In this document: piece after piece, positions 10,531 through 22,224 of the stretch | Layout: every line of letters begins with the position of its first letter | Numbering within the stretch: the first letter of the stretch is position 1 | Assembly: GCF_029227915.1 (NCBI RefSeq) | Contig: NC_079884.1 | Location: 9,920,001-9,984,000 of the forward strand | Direction: 5' to 3' | Source of the DNA: Hydractinia symbiolongicarpus | Taxonomy: Eukaryota; Cnidaria; Hydrozoa; Anthoathecata; Hydractiniidae | DNA length: 64,000 bases | Notes under the pieces: generated by a model | The model's input: only the letters and a program-made list of their open reading frames with translations | Databases searched by the model: none | What the model was told of the DNA's origin: nothing | Program-made: the position numbers and the translations under genes

Positions 10531-12582
10531 CAGTTAAATTTAGATATTGTCTGTCAACTATGTGAAGCTCCATCTTATTCAATCTGGCGGAAATATTATT
10601 GGTATAAATGAGGGAAAAGTCCCATAAAAGGTTTACTACGTTTGTTGGGCATTCATTACTCAGACTTAATAATTTGCTGCTATATGATGCCTGGAGTTTG
10701 CTTGCTTTCGCTCCCCGTGCGCAATAACTCTTATACATAAGCCATGCTTCATATGCTTTCTCGATCTTTCATTTTGCTGGAAAGTTAACCACGATTATAC
10801 ATCATTAAGTGTTAAGTGTGGATATGACGCCAATTTAAATACCATTGCAAAAACACATCTATACTTGAATTAAATAGTTATCAAATTTATTTTGCAACCC
10901 ACGGTTTTCGTCCTGTCACAATACTGTATTACTCCTCCCATTCTGAATCAGGGGAGAGACAGGTTTTCATTTAGGGCTAGTAAAAGGGTGAAGCCTTCGC
11001 TAGGATCACGCCTGAGTATACTGTTGTAAGGAATTGTTGTATTATCAATTAAATCCAGAGTAATCTTCAGTAATTAAAAAAGAAAAATGCAATCAAAACC
11101 GAAAGATATGCCATTATGCTACTACACTATTGTTGTTTATTCTTTCCTTAGATGATACCTGAGGAAGATTAGGCAGGAAAATCACAAACTGGTGTACTGT
11201 GGTTAATAAGAGTCTCGTACCTAGGTTTCTCGTAACAAGTCAAAATATTGCATTCTAATATATTTTTTCATCAACAATTGATGATGATATATTTCTAACA
11301 ATAATATGAAACAAATCATTACATTTAAAAATTTAAAGATGTACTAAATATTAATTTTGAAAACAGGTTGAAATAAATCAAAAGATAAAACCTCAAAAAA
11401 TTCAAGCAATTTGATTGGTTGATGCCTGGCGAACTGCGCGGAAGTATTGGGTCCTTTTGCCTTGTCGCTGCGCAAAAGTTTATCAAGACGAAATACTCCT
11501 ACGAGCATCTGATTCTGAAGTTTTGTGGCTTGCGTTTTTTTTTACCACTTTGGGTTACTTAAACTTACGACCCTTGCTTTACCCGCTAACAGTAATGCGT
11601 TGGTTTGTTCTAGCCTGTATTCCACACGCACCACATGAAACATTTTGCAAGTTCAAGATAATACCATGGGATAATACCTTCTTATTTTAAATGACGGAAC
11701 AACGTTGTAGAAGTTCTGTAGAAGACAGGCTACTGGCGAACTCAAAAGGTAGAGGGAACAAAATTACAGGCGAACAAAAAATCCGAAATGTTTTAGCTTG
11801 CAAGCGTTTTTTATTTTTATTTTAAAAATATAAATAAACATTAATAGGAACTTAAAAATAATAATCTAAAAAAGTATTCTTGATACAAATTTCTTATTTA
11901 TTATGAGATACTGATACTTAATTCTGTTGCTAATGACTTTTACGTAATGATTTCACTGGATTTCTTGGCTGACTTTCTCAACTGATGAAGCATCACTCAA
12001 GTTATTTAAATATAACCTTTTTTATGTGTGGAACGCAATTAGCACAGATGTCTTTTTCTCACATTGTCAGAGTTATCTACAAGATTTTTACGAGAAAAGG
12101 ATTATATAGAACGAAATATATGAAATAACCGAGGTTTGAAGTTAGTCACTTCTTTTACTACTCACAGGTTGTGGTAATATTATTAATCTATGACCAAATA
12201 TACCAATAAACTAAGCCATTTACATTTTATGTATTGAGTACATATATATTGAGTAGTTATTTTTTCCAATTACTTAGCCACGTCTAGAAGTACAGGCCAC
12301 TCCACCTTTTTTGCAATTTCAAAACAATTATTGTGAAGAAATAAAACTTTTTGCACATTTTATACATTTTCTGATTGATTGAAATTTTGGTGATTTAATG
12401 CTGTCCTCGTTATTTTTATCGAATTTGAACACAATTCGAACACCAAACCTGAAGCTACAAACTTTTATGCCTTTTTTAACCATAAAACATTTTACAGCAT
12501 ATAAAATTTGGTCTGTAAAATTTACATTCATAGGCATGAAATAGATCAGTACCAAGGTTGACTCCATCGCTACCGTAATATC

Positions 12583-13542
12583 TTATTTGCATTCAGTTGT
12601 CTCTCTTATTCTTTCCGTGTTTGTAACATATGTGGCTCTGTCGGATATCGGACGAACTGTTTTGCTACACATCATCAAATTTTTGTAATAACAACATATT
12701 TCGTTGTTCCTGAAAATTAAAATGCATGTATTACCGAACGAATGCAACCACAGTACGTAGTACCCGGTGAATATCATGATCTTAAGCGTATCTAAGTTCA
12801 TATCTTTGTCCCAGAAGAATGTGATGTAAAACCGGAGTATAAAATACAGACCATACGACATGCATTCTGAAGTGAGAAGAAATATAACAGTGTACGTAGC
12901 TCGTGTGTGTTTAGTTCCAACAGACGCACTAGCAATCCCAGATTGTACTTGAGTTTGCGCCTTCTTAACGAAGAACACTAAATGAATGTACATCGTTATA
13001 GGAGTCAAAATGATAACGACACCAATAGATGCAGTGAAATAGAACGAGTAGCCATCAGAATAAAAAGATGGTTTTATTCTGGCTAAGAAGTATCTACTAT
13101 CTTCTGCTATTAGCAGTATCATTGCCACAATACTTATAGCGAAACAGTTCCACGATAGACAAAATGCTTTATTGCGTACGATAGCGAAATATCTGTGGCA
13201 TGCAAGAACAACGGTTGTTGCAGCGGTTATATTAGGTGGTATAGAACATATACACAGTGCAACCACGCAGAAGGAAGGCTGTAGATAGTGCATCACAAGA
13301 ACAAGTGGCAAGGTCACACATCCTAAGCATAAATTGGCAATTGAGAGGATCATAAACAGCCTTGTCGAAGTGCTTTTCTTCTTTTTAGTTTTCCACAAAC
13401 CGTATAAAAAGATGACGTTAAAAATGGAGATACAGATCATGACGAGCATACTCATTAAAATCTGGATGATGTACCCCTTACCAGTGAGTTGCCAAATACT
13501 TGATGTAAATAGACAGTTGTATTGAATGATTGAGAAATTCAT
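12583..13542 (-). CDS. Class-A-like seven-transmembrane receptor (orphan GPCR)
   Basis: Intronless, 319 residues, start ATG at 13542. Seven hydrophobic segments lie near residues 24-50, 62-87, 92-121, 131-150, 166-191, 215-240 and 254-277. Rhodopsin-class landmarks: Asn42 in TM1 (FNVI), Cys92 at the top of TM3, and HRYFAI at 116-121 where DRY is expected. It departs from the class in lacking the TM2 Asp (Asn70 in SIANLCLG instead), the TM6 CWxP and the TM7 NPxxY (HSFGNTCILIF instead). N-glycosylation sequons occur at Asn2 and Asn104. It should sit in the plasma membrane and couple an unknown ligand to G proteins; the ligand cannot be deduced. Such lineage-expanded intronless receptors are common in cnidarians. 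A partial, nearly identical copy of its 5' end lies just upstream. Confidence 0.8.
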   Translation of the reverse strand: MNFSIIQYNCLFTSSIWQLTGKGYIIQILMSMLVMICISIFNVIFLYGLWKTKKKKSTSTRLFMILSIANLCLGCVTLPLVLVMHYLQPSFCVVALCICSIPPNITAATTVVLACHRYFAIVRNKAFCLSWNCFAISIVAMILLIAEDSRYFLARIKPSFYSDGYSFYFTASIGVVIILTPITMYIHLVFFVKKAQTQVQSGIASASVGTKHTRATYTVIFLLTSECMSYGLYFILRFYITFFWDKDMNLDTLKIMIFTGYYVLWLHSFGNTCILIFRNNEICCYYKNLMMCSKTVRPISDRATYVTNTERIRETTECK

Positions 13543-14943
13543 CGTGTCAAAAAATAAGTCTCTATCTGTTAATTTTTTAACTTCTTCTTCCTTTTTTCGA
13601 TGTTGGTTTTATCACTATGATTTCAGTTTTAAAAAAATTTTCGTTTTTGGTGTTAATATGTACATACGTTCATAATATGTTATGTAATTAAAACCTTCCA
13701 GATGTATTTTCTAGTAATGTATTTAATTCATAGCCGTTATGAGGAGGGAACGTATTTTCTTGTTTTTGTGAGAAAATACAATAAGGAACAGACGTAAGTT
13801 CGGAATGTAGTAATATACAATTTTTGTTTAATTAATAAAATGGAGGTCATAATGATATGTTATGAAAGCTTAAAAGTCGATTTCAATGCTGCGACATTCC
13901 CGCAAAAATAGCAGATGACATTACGTTAGACATGCGCATAGAGTACAAATCATTTTTTTGATCAATTCATTCTTTTGTTAACAGCCAAGTCAATAGACAT
14001 GTTCCGAGTTTCGTGTTTTTTTTTATGAAACTTCATTATTATTTTTTTCCTTTTGGATTTTAGTATGGCTGAATTAGCAGGTGTTTAGATTTAGAACATA
14101 TACACAGTGCAACCACGCAGAAGGAAGGCTGTAGATAGTGCATCACAAGAACAAGTGGCAAGGTCACACATCCTAAGCATAAATTGGCAATTGAGAGGAT
14201 CATAAACAGCCTTGTCGAAGTGCTTTTCTTCTTTTTAGTTTTCCACAAACCGTATAAAAAGATGACGTTAAAAATGGAGATACAGATCATGACGAGCATA
14301 CTCATTAAAATCTGGATGATGTACCCCTTACCAGTGAGTTGCCAAATACTTGATGTAAATAGACAGTTGTATTGAATGATTGAGAAATTCATCGCGTCAA
14401 AAAATAAGTCTCTATCTGTTAATTTTTTAACTTCTTCTTCCTTTTTTCGATGTTGGTTTTATCACTATGATTTCAGTTTCTGTATTTATCGTGTTTTAAA
14501 AAAATTTTCGTTTTTGGTGTTAATATGTACATACGTTCATAATATGTTATGTAATTAAAACCTTCCAGATGTATTTTCTAGTAATGTATTTAATTCATAG
14601 CCGTTATGAGGAGGGAACGTATTTTCTTGTTTTTGTGAGAAAATACAATAAGGAACAGACGTAAGTTCGGAATGTAGTAATATACAATTTTTGTTTAATT
14701 AATAAAATGGAGGTCATAATGATATGTTATAAAAGCTTAAAAGCCGATTTCCATGCTGCGACATTCCCGCAAAAATAGCAGATGACATTACGTTAGACAT
14801 GCGCATAGAGTACAAATCATTTTTTTGATCAAGAGCCAAGTCAATAGACATGTTCCGAGTTTCGTGTTTTTTTTATGAAACTTCATTATTATTTTTTTCC
14901 TTTTGGATTTTAGTATGGCTGAATTAGCAGGTGTTTAGATTTT
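13242..14943. repeat. Tandem duplication of GPCR 5' end and upstream DNA (2 x ~851 bp)
   Basis: 13242-14092 and 14093-14943 are almost identical, each running from codon ~99 of the receptor through its start codon and ~550 bases of upstream DNA. Differences seen: a 17-base block present only in copy 2 (near 14481), an 18-base block present only in copy 1 (near 13964), and a few substitutions, including one next to the start codon (CGTG/CGCG). Very high identity implies a recent event. Confidence 0.92.
14060..14392 (-). pseudogene. Truncated GPCR duplicate
   Basis: Codons 1-99 match the intact receptor exactly, through TM2 and into TM3, then the duplication junction adds ten unrelated residues (KSKHLLIQPY) and a stop, 110 residues in all. 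It lacks TM4-TM7 and cannot be a working receptor. It keeps a full copy of the upstream DNA, so it may still be transcribed, either as a short membrane peptide or as a longer RNA reading on into the intact gene downstream. Confidence 0.85.
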
Positions 14944-14947
14944 CAAC

Positions 14948-15011
14948 ATCCTCGTCCCCAGGGTCTTGTGGCCCCTGAGCCGTTTTTTCGATGCCCTGGG
15001 AACGAGGTTGG
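14948..15011. mobile_element. 64-bp MITE with 9-bp target duplication
   Basis: Inverted termini ATCCTCGTCCCCAGGG and CCCTGGGAACGAGGTTGG surround a short centre. The direct repeat ATTTTCAAC flanks it at 14939-14947 and 15012-15020. An 8-9-bp duplication points to a hAT- or Mutator-type transposase. Related degenerate copies lie at 60957-61030 and 63253-63312. Confidence 0.75.
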
Positions 15012-15020
15012 ATTTTCAAC

Positions 15021-16620
15021 TCATTATAGCTTTGTGGTCCTATTCTAGGAGCATTATTGGCACGCTCAGAGGCCTCTTAATCTTAATTTTTTGTCTTCTC
15101 TTAGGAGCCTCGGTTTTAAACAAAGATCAAATGTAACATAAATTATTTTCAAAATTTATTAAAGACTGGTCATACTTGTTTACAGGGTTTTTTAAAAGGG
15201 CAAAATGCCTTATAAACGAGGGGTGGGAGGAGGCACAGCGTTCGAAGTAACGACGCAAAGTGAGGTGCCACGAGCCTCTGCCCCGAATTTGTCTGCCTTG
15301 AATTAACACAGTTTATTTTACAGATAAAAAAAGAAAAATTTCTATTTTTTGTGATTGGTTTATCCACGCTTTCATTTCTCATTGCTAAATTTAAAATGCT
15401 TGTCATTATAAGAGAAATGTAAAAGTAAACAAGGCGTAGGGTTTATCGCTATTTTTATCAATTAAAATCTTCTCGGATACCTTACGATCGAAAACTTATT
15501 CCCGCTCAGAATCATTTGTTCTCTTAAGCCGTCCCAACCCAATAAATCTATTAAGCGCTTGGTGAATACGAAGGTGGGTGCGAGGTTGTGCTCTCTTGTT
15601 TGCAAATACGATCACACCCACCTTCCTTTTTGAGTTTTTGTTCATGTCATAACCGAAAACCATAACTTGAGGTTAACATCTGCTTCCAATTTCAACATTC
15701 CAATTATTTACGGTTGTCATTTTCTTATGTTGTACGATTTGTTTCGAAGGTTCAAGTGTTAAATTATTTCTTTTATCACGGTAAGCATATACACATCATT
15801 ATATGCTATTTCGAAAGAAGAGCAAATTTGTTATGTTATTGAATAATATAGATATTAGATAATATAGATGTTTGATATTTTGAACAAGTGAGTTTATTCT
15901 TTTTTCTTTCTTTTGTTTTTTTGCGCCAAAAGAGATACAACTATTTCAAAATTACAGAGAAAAGTTTTACATATACACATGTAGAAGCGTAAATTCTTAC
16001 AGTGAGAAAGAGATACATATACGTGTATCCGGTACATAGAATAAAATGACAGGAGTAGTAGAAAACTGTACAGTCTTATCATTTCACACCTTACACAGCC
16101 GTCATTAAAAGAGCTTCAAATAAAAATTGGGATGAATTTTTAATAAAATATTGAATGTTATGTTAAATAAAAAAAGCGGTTAATTATCACACGTAGTGTT
16201 GTTTCAGCAGAAGACTCGTTCGTTATTACTTTGTAACTGCTGATTTCTTATTGCAATTTTAAATTGTTTTGTAGATGGAATGCTTTTTGTTCTACAACTT
16301 TAGCCGGTAGAACTTTAAAATGGGCTTCTTTTTTGTTGCCGTTCTTATTATCGAGACTAGTGAAGCACGGAAGGGTATCGGCCTAGTGTAGCGGTACGTA
16401 AATTATTAGTTTTTGAGTGTTGAGAACAGAACTACCCCCACAAGCAATTCAGGAACATGTTTTACCATAACATGAATGTATGGTGTTATGGGGTATGGCC
16501 AGTCATAACCACAACCTTGCATGTGTTTTGATTTTTCTGCCCAGTGGATTGCATGCAGATTTAAAATGTTTATTGTTCTGTAATAAACTTAAAATAGATA
16601 TAAAAGAGCTAAATAAATAA
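15021..16620. other. Gene-free stretch
   Basis: No gene recognised. GC-richer patches near 15205-15300 and 15530-15630 look like old repeat fragments, but I cannot assign them. Confidence 0.4.
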
Positions 16621-16624
16621 CAAT

Positions 16625-19531
16625 TACCTTCATTTTAAACTCATCTATTTCCAAGTCTGACAAGTTTTCCTTGTTCATTATGCCGTAAAGTACTGCAAAG
16701 TTCTATGGAAATTACATACAAAATATTCGAAAAATTTCAATTTGAAAGCTATATTTTAATATATTTGACACACAAAAAAAAAGATTAAAGGTTAAGAATA
16801 TCTAGAACTCACATTACAAAGTTCTTGGGTTTGGGATTACATCTACTTCCCTTAAAACTTCACCCATCAATGGTGGAAGCTTAAGAAGCATTTTCTTCTT
16901 TTCTGTGCCCATTAACAATGTAAATTCAAATTTCTCCATTCATATTCGCACCAAAAGATTGTAAAATGGTTTGAAGCTTGTCTGTTCAGTGTTTCTAAAG
17001 ATTTTTAACCATAATTTTTATTTTCTATTCTTGTCTACATTCCTTTCATTAATTTTTAGGCTCCTGTTTTATACCTCGTCATAATCAATGATGTTGTGGA
17101 TTAGTGCATCTTCCAACCTATCCATGACACGTAAAAATGGTGCAACTCGTCTATCACGTGACTATCAATGGGAATTTTTTGGAAGATTGGCTCTTCGTTG
17201 CATCCAACATCTTTTTTCCATTGACTATGGTAAGTGCGTCTATTTCCATTTTTGCCCAAAATTTGCCTGCAAGAAGATATTTTTAATAACGTGCAATTAT
17301 TGTAAGTGAGAAATAATCACAGGAAAGAATTTTTATCAGTTTGTTCTTATTTTGTTTTTGTTAGGTTGCCAACATTATCTTTCGTCCTTGCTAATCTTCC
17401 AGTAAATACATGCATTATTGCTAGTGGCTGCTTTCATACCAAGGCAAAGAAGTAGAAACTAAATACAAAACAGTTACATTTCCAACTGATTCTGTTTAAT
17501 CATATCAGAAAAGGTATTTAAAATATAAGTCCTTACCTTGTAATCACCACCAATATAAACATTACCTCTTATTTGCTTGCTATTGTTTAAAAAACCCATC
17601 ATTGTGGATTTTTGTAACGGAATCAATAACATTTAATTACTGCTATGGCTTTGTTACCTAGTTCAAAAAAAAAGTGTTAGAATGGCACATTGTATTTTTA
17701 TACATAAACTGGTATCTTTGAAAAAAGTACCTGCACTTGACAGCTCTCTTAAGTTAGCATTTAACAATCGGTATGTGCACACGACTAATGAGGCTGTCCT
17801 TGTTAAGTTGGTTCTGTCTGCACTGATTTTCAGTAAAATTACAATAATTAAAGTTGCTACATTTCCCTAAATTAAATCTAGCTAACTGGTAAACTGTTTG
17901 GTAAAAGTAAACCTACGTTGGTTGTTTCAATCAAAGGGTCCAGTGTTTCTTTTGATAACAAATCTACCAAATTGATTTCTGTTCCTGGAACCATCCCAGG
18001 TGTTGGAGTAATGTTAAAATTTCTGGATATTGATTTTTGGCAACCTTCTATGTAATGCGTTCTTGGTAATTCATCGTTTATCTTTAAGGTAAAAAATATT
18101 GAAAAAATTACAGAGTGTGTTCAAGCTTAATTTACCACAGCTTAATATGGACGCTGAACTGTTAGAACCAAACGTAAGTGTAAATATAAAAACTCCAGTA
18201 CCTGCGTTAGTTCGTGATAACCATGCAATGAAATATTAAATCTGTTGAGAATGTAAACCAGCCGTTTAACGCTTTCTTTGTCCTTTTCAGGTAAAGAGGA
18301 AAACATCTTTTCTTTCTTTGTTTTAAACGATTCACTTTGCTAATGGGGCTGAAATACCAAATATCCACATTATTTATACACTGACTGGTTATAGCTGTAT
18401 AGAATGGAATTTAACTTACCGTAAATATTTTTATCATCGTTTGCAGTCGCTTCAAACTCCATTGCTCTCACAGAGACATCTAGAAGTAATGTGAAATTTG
18501 CAAAGATTGGATTAAAGCATTTCCTGATATAGAATTTAATTATTATTTACCTTAAAGTTTGATTGACAACTCTTCATTGTTGATGGTTCGAAGTGTCAAT
18601 GTCTCCGGCAACAATCCGGAATGTTCCGCTATCCACAGCGCCTGACTTGAAGTTTCTCTGATAAAAAATAGAAATAATATTTAGATATTCTAAAACGCTA
18701 GTTCCAACAGTTACCATTAATTTAATTTTTTACCTAAATTTACATTCCAAGAATACCGTTCGGATTAAGAGGAGGCGCTTAATGAAAAACTACCTTGAGA
18801 AACTAGGCGTTTAATTTGAATTTTAACACGAGACTGAGCATGCGCAGTTCGATGCAAAATCAAAACAAACAAAATTGCGCATGCTCAGATACAATTCGCC
18901 GTCGAATTTGCTGTTCAATTCGCTTCGTGAAAATCCACCTTTAAACTAAACTTCATTTTGTTCAGTTTTATTTTTCAGGAAGAAAAACAAACTTGAAAAT
19001 TGCCGTTGTCTGTAGTTTGTACAAAATTAGAAAAAAATTATAAGCGCCCAGCATTTTTTAAGCACCCCCTCAAAAAAAGCTCATGCAAAAAATGTGCCAG
19101 GGCGCTTGATCGGATCGTTAGGTAGATTACTCACTTAATAATTTTTTTCTGTCGCTCCTGCTGTCTTTGTCCAACCTCGTGGTGCCATTTAACGGTAGTT
19201 TTTCGTTCCGAGATTTCGTGCCTTAAAAGGTTGTAAACTTGCTGTTCAAGTTCGCTGCATCGCTTTTCGAGTTCTCGGCGGGGAAGGACTTACACCGTTC
19301 GCTGTCAAGCCATTCCCTGTTAAATGCTAAGGTGTACCGCCAGTCGCTTAGTTCATCCTTTACACGTGTTAAGGACGATTTCCCCCGAGTTCTCCCTACC
19401 ACCTTTCTCACCAAGCCCCTGACGTTTTTGGCTATTTCACGGCTGTATTTTCCGTTAAGGCACATTCCATGCGAGCCAAGGATACTATTTAGTTGTTTCA
19501 CCAAGCCACTCTCACTCACATCCTGCTCCAT
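16625..19531 (-). pseudogene. Decayed multi-exon transposon-type gene
   Basis: Coding-like blocks run in order on the minus strand, most ending at plausible GT donors: 19531 down to ~19223 (start MEQDVSESGLVKQL), a coiled-coil frame at ~19280-19130 (ELEKRCSELEQQVYNLL), ~18655-18545 (ETSSQALWIAEHSGLLPETL), ~18480-18420, ~18330-18205 (LPEKDKESVKRLVYILNRF), ~18085-17935, ~17580-17537 (GNVYIGGDYK), ~17455-17390 (CLGMKAATSNNACIYWKISK) and ~16705-16630. The GGDYK and G(M/L)xAATSxxAC blocks recall a large multicopy family of uncharacterised proteins in cnidarian and sponge genomes that I take to be transposon-borne; this is from memory and unverified. Stops and frame breaks (for example after KISKDER and between the first two blocks) show it is broken. 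Confidence 0.45.
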
Positions 19532-19559
19532 TTTGTAGAGGGTCTCATTTTTAAACTCT

Positions 19560-21600
19560 ATTTTAAGTTTTCCTTAAGCTGAGGTCATTTCTTTTTTGAA
19601 CCCGAGCCTTGGAAGTTCGCGCCCCGGAAGAAATGTTTCATGTGCAAGTTAGTCACCAGTGCGTTTGTTTGTTTTAATTGTCCAAGGGTGGAAGACTATG
19701 TTTTAAGTTTATCTAGTTGGGCATTACTGTGGCAATCCTAATTAAGTTACCAGGGGGTGTGCAAATCTGACAAACTCCGATTTTTTTTGAGAAAGCAGCA
19801 ATGAACCCTCTCCTTTCTTATTATCTTCTGTGAAAACATAACTTTGTTCATGTACAATTCGTAAGTATTCGTAGTATGAAACATAATAGAAGTATTTCGA
19901 TGCTTATATCTCCCACGAGAATCCAATCTGGTTGATTCCTCTCACGAAACTAAAAATATAAACATTCGAATTTCAACTCAGCACAAAGAAGATAGGTCTT
20001 GCGAGATAATGACGCAAAAATACAGCGTTTTTTTGTTGGAAATTCTCCATTTGCGTTGATTATTTAAAAAAAGTGCGAAGTATATCAACTTGGAAGTGCA
20101 TTTGCCAGGGGTAAGGTTTTTCTATTTTTTCTAATTTTTGAAAATAGGGTATTTTAATTTTATCATGTTTTCATAGCACATTTGCCAGGACATTTTCTCT
20201 TTTAGTTTTCAATATGTTTAGGTTTTCTACAAAGCTTAGGTGGTATATTTATGGAATCAATGACTGTCAGTGAAAAAATGTGAAGTATTTTTAAGAAAAT
20301 GCACCTCAAAAAATTAAAAATCAGTTTTTTTGTGAAAACCCCCTGTTTTTCAATTTTTTTCTAGAATGGTAGCAAAACATGCCGTTAAATTCTACGCGAC
20401 GTGTTGATAACAAAACTACCCTGTTGAACGGTACTAAAGGTACAAAAACCTATTATTTTTACAAATAAACCAATTTAGATACTTGCAAAGCCATTGTTTA
20501 AAAGTGTTTGATAATACATGTCCTCCAGCAGCATTCTGATATGCGAGATTTTTATTCACAGCTTAAATTAAAAATTTGTGATAGAAGATAGTGATAGATA
20601 GCGAAATTAACGAAGTGGATAAAGGATACGTGACGCAGGATATATTCTCACATTTGATCGCTGATGGTAAACAAATACCTTTTTACTGGGCACGAGATAG
20701 ACTCGATAATTTGATTTATTTTATGTTTATGTAGGTATATTTCGCCTAAAATGTACAGTTACAAAAGTTTCCATAGACTAATATACGTAATATCTAGATA
20801 TAATACATATATACATATATAATATACGTAGCGTATACATACAATACAAAGGATTAAATGCAACTTTCCTTACTAAGCCAGGTGACTCGCAGAAGACAAA
20901 AGTAGTCCAGCTAAATCATCAAGAACCTATGGGATATATACTTAACTCTGACTGAACTCTTCTGTTTCTTATCCGTGTATATATTTTGCAGTTATTTTCA
21001 CTTTAAATAAAAAAGTTTTTTAGAAGGCGTGTTTTTCAAATTCAATCTCAACATTAAGGTTTAAGTGGCGTCCACGGGTCTATTAAAAAAAGTAAAAGGG
21101 GAACATGTTGTTTAGCTTAATTAATAAGACCCGAGTCCCCAGCGCTGTTACGATGTCGCTATCAAAAAATAAAAAAAAGCGTTTATAATGTTATGAGTTA
21201 TCAATAACGGAGAGGACTCTGAACGCGTTAATTTTCTGAAGAACCCAAGGACTAAGTTTGTTACCAGACTTAGATGTTGGAGTGGTTAATTAGCGTAAGG
21301 TGTTTACAAGCAGCTTCAATTCACATATACGTTCTAATCAGAATATATAAAAGGGGGCGGTGGTGGTTTTCCTGACATGTGTTAAAGATTGAAAAGAGTG
21401 TTGAAAATTCTCTGTGTTGCGTATTTTGTAATGACGCTGCATCACGAAACTGGAAATGGCTAAAATTATTTGTAATGTCATAATTTGTAACATTTTAAAA
21501 TTTTAACCTGTAACCTGCGACCTGTGGAATACACCAGCCGAACTTAAAATCAATTTTCTACTTTCATATTTTTCTTTCGTCTTTTACATTTCCAGCTGAA
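19560..21600. other. Gene-free AT-rich stretch
   Basis: No gene recognised. A short imperfect inverted pair (around 21070 and 21130, CACGGGTCTATTA and AATAAGACCCG) may be a remnant of another TIR element. Short ATAC-rich runs occur near 20790-20850. Confidence 0.4.
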
Positions 21601-21603
21601 AAT

Positions 21604-21838
21604 CTCTTTAATAATAGCCGTCGTCTGCCTGTCTGTGTGTCCGCAAAAGCCGTCTTCCGTAACAGAAACACGAAATTTTTAAAATTCGCATCAATACCAA
21701 ATGCGATATAATTCTGTCCACTTTGTTGCAACGGGTTAATTTAAAGGACGTTTTCGCACAATTATATTCAACATAAATTAAATTCAAAAAGGTTCCCGGT
21801 TTTTTTTTCTAATAACGTCGTTATGAAATTCCTTGTAA
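21604..21838 (+). mobile_element. Helitron-like fragment, plus strand
   Basis: Begins TCTTTAATAATAGCCG, the same 5' end as the copy at 3743, then a GTCTGTCTGTGTG-rich run, and has the internal AATGCGATATAATTCTG block shared with that copy. No clear 3' hairpin; the next copy begins immediately after it. Confidence 0.5.
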
Positions 21839-21957
21839 TCTATATTATAATACCCGTATACGTCTGTCTGTCTGTCACGCAAAATGATAGCGAGAAGCAC
21901 GCAATGCGGTATAAAAAGGACGGCCGAACCCGTGGATTTTCCACGGGCTAACGACTA
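21839..21957 (+). mobile_element. Complete 119-bp Helitron-like element
   Basis: Starts TCTATATTATAATACCCG, has the GTCTGTCTGTCTGTCACG block, and ends with the hairpin CCCGTGGATTTTCCACGGG (21929-21947) and CTAACGACTA. Another 5' end (TCTCTTTAATAATAGCCG) starts directly after it, and a lone 5' end of the same type lies at 23176-23230. Confidence 0.65.
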
Positions 21958-22224
21958 CTCTCTTTAATAATAGCCGTATTTTGTAGGTCTGTTGTTTGAC
22001 TTTTTTATCTTCTGAAAGCTTTATATTTCTGTAACATTTGGTTTCTGTTTGTTTTCAATGTTAAGATAAATATATTGTCACGTTTTTTAGCCACGTCCAG
22101 ATCTTAAAAGCACCAGTTTTAAGATTTTTGGCTAGGAACGTAGATTTTGCTAGCTAGCTAGCCATCTATAGCCTTCTTATTACTATTCTGTATGGCATAA
22201 GAGCTATTTATCCTAGGCAACATT

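Noticed and set aside
10472-10738. 88-aa minus-strand frame
   Set aside because: Partly within dispersed repeat family A; no conserved motif.
11415-11690. 91-aa plus-strand frame
   Set aside because: No signal peptide, domain or exon partner; composition fits random AT-rich DNA.
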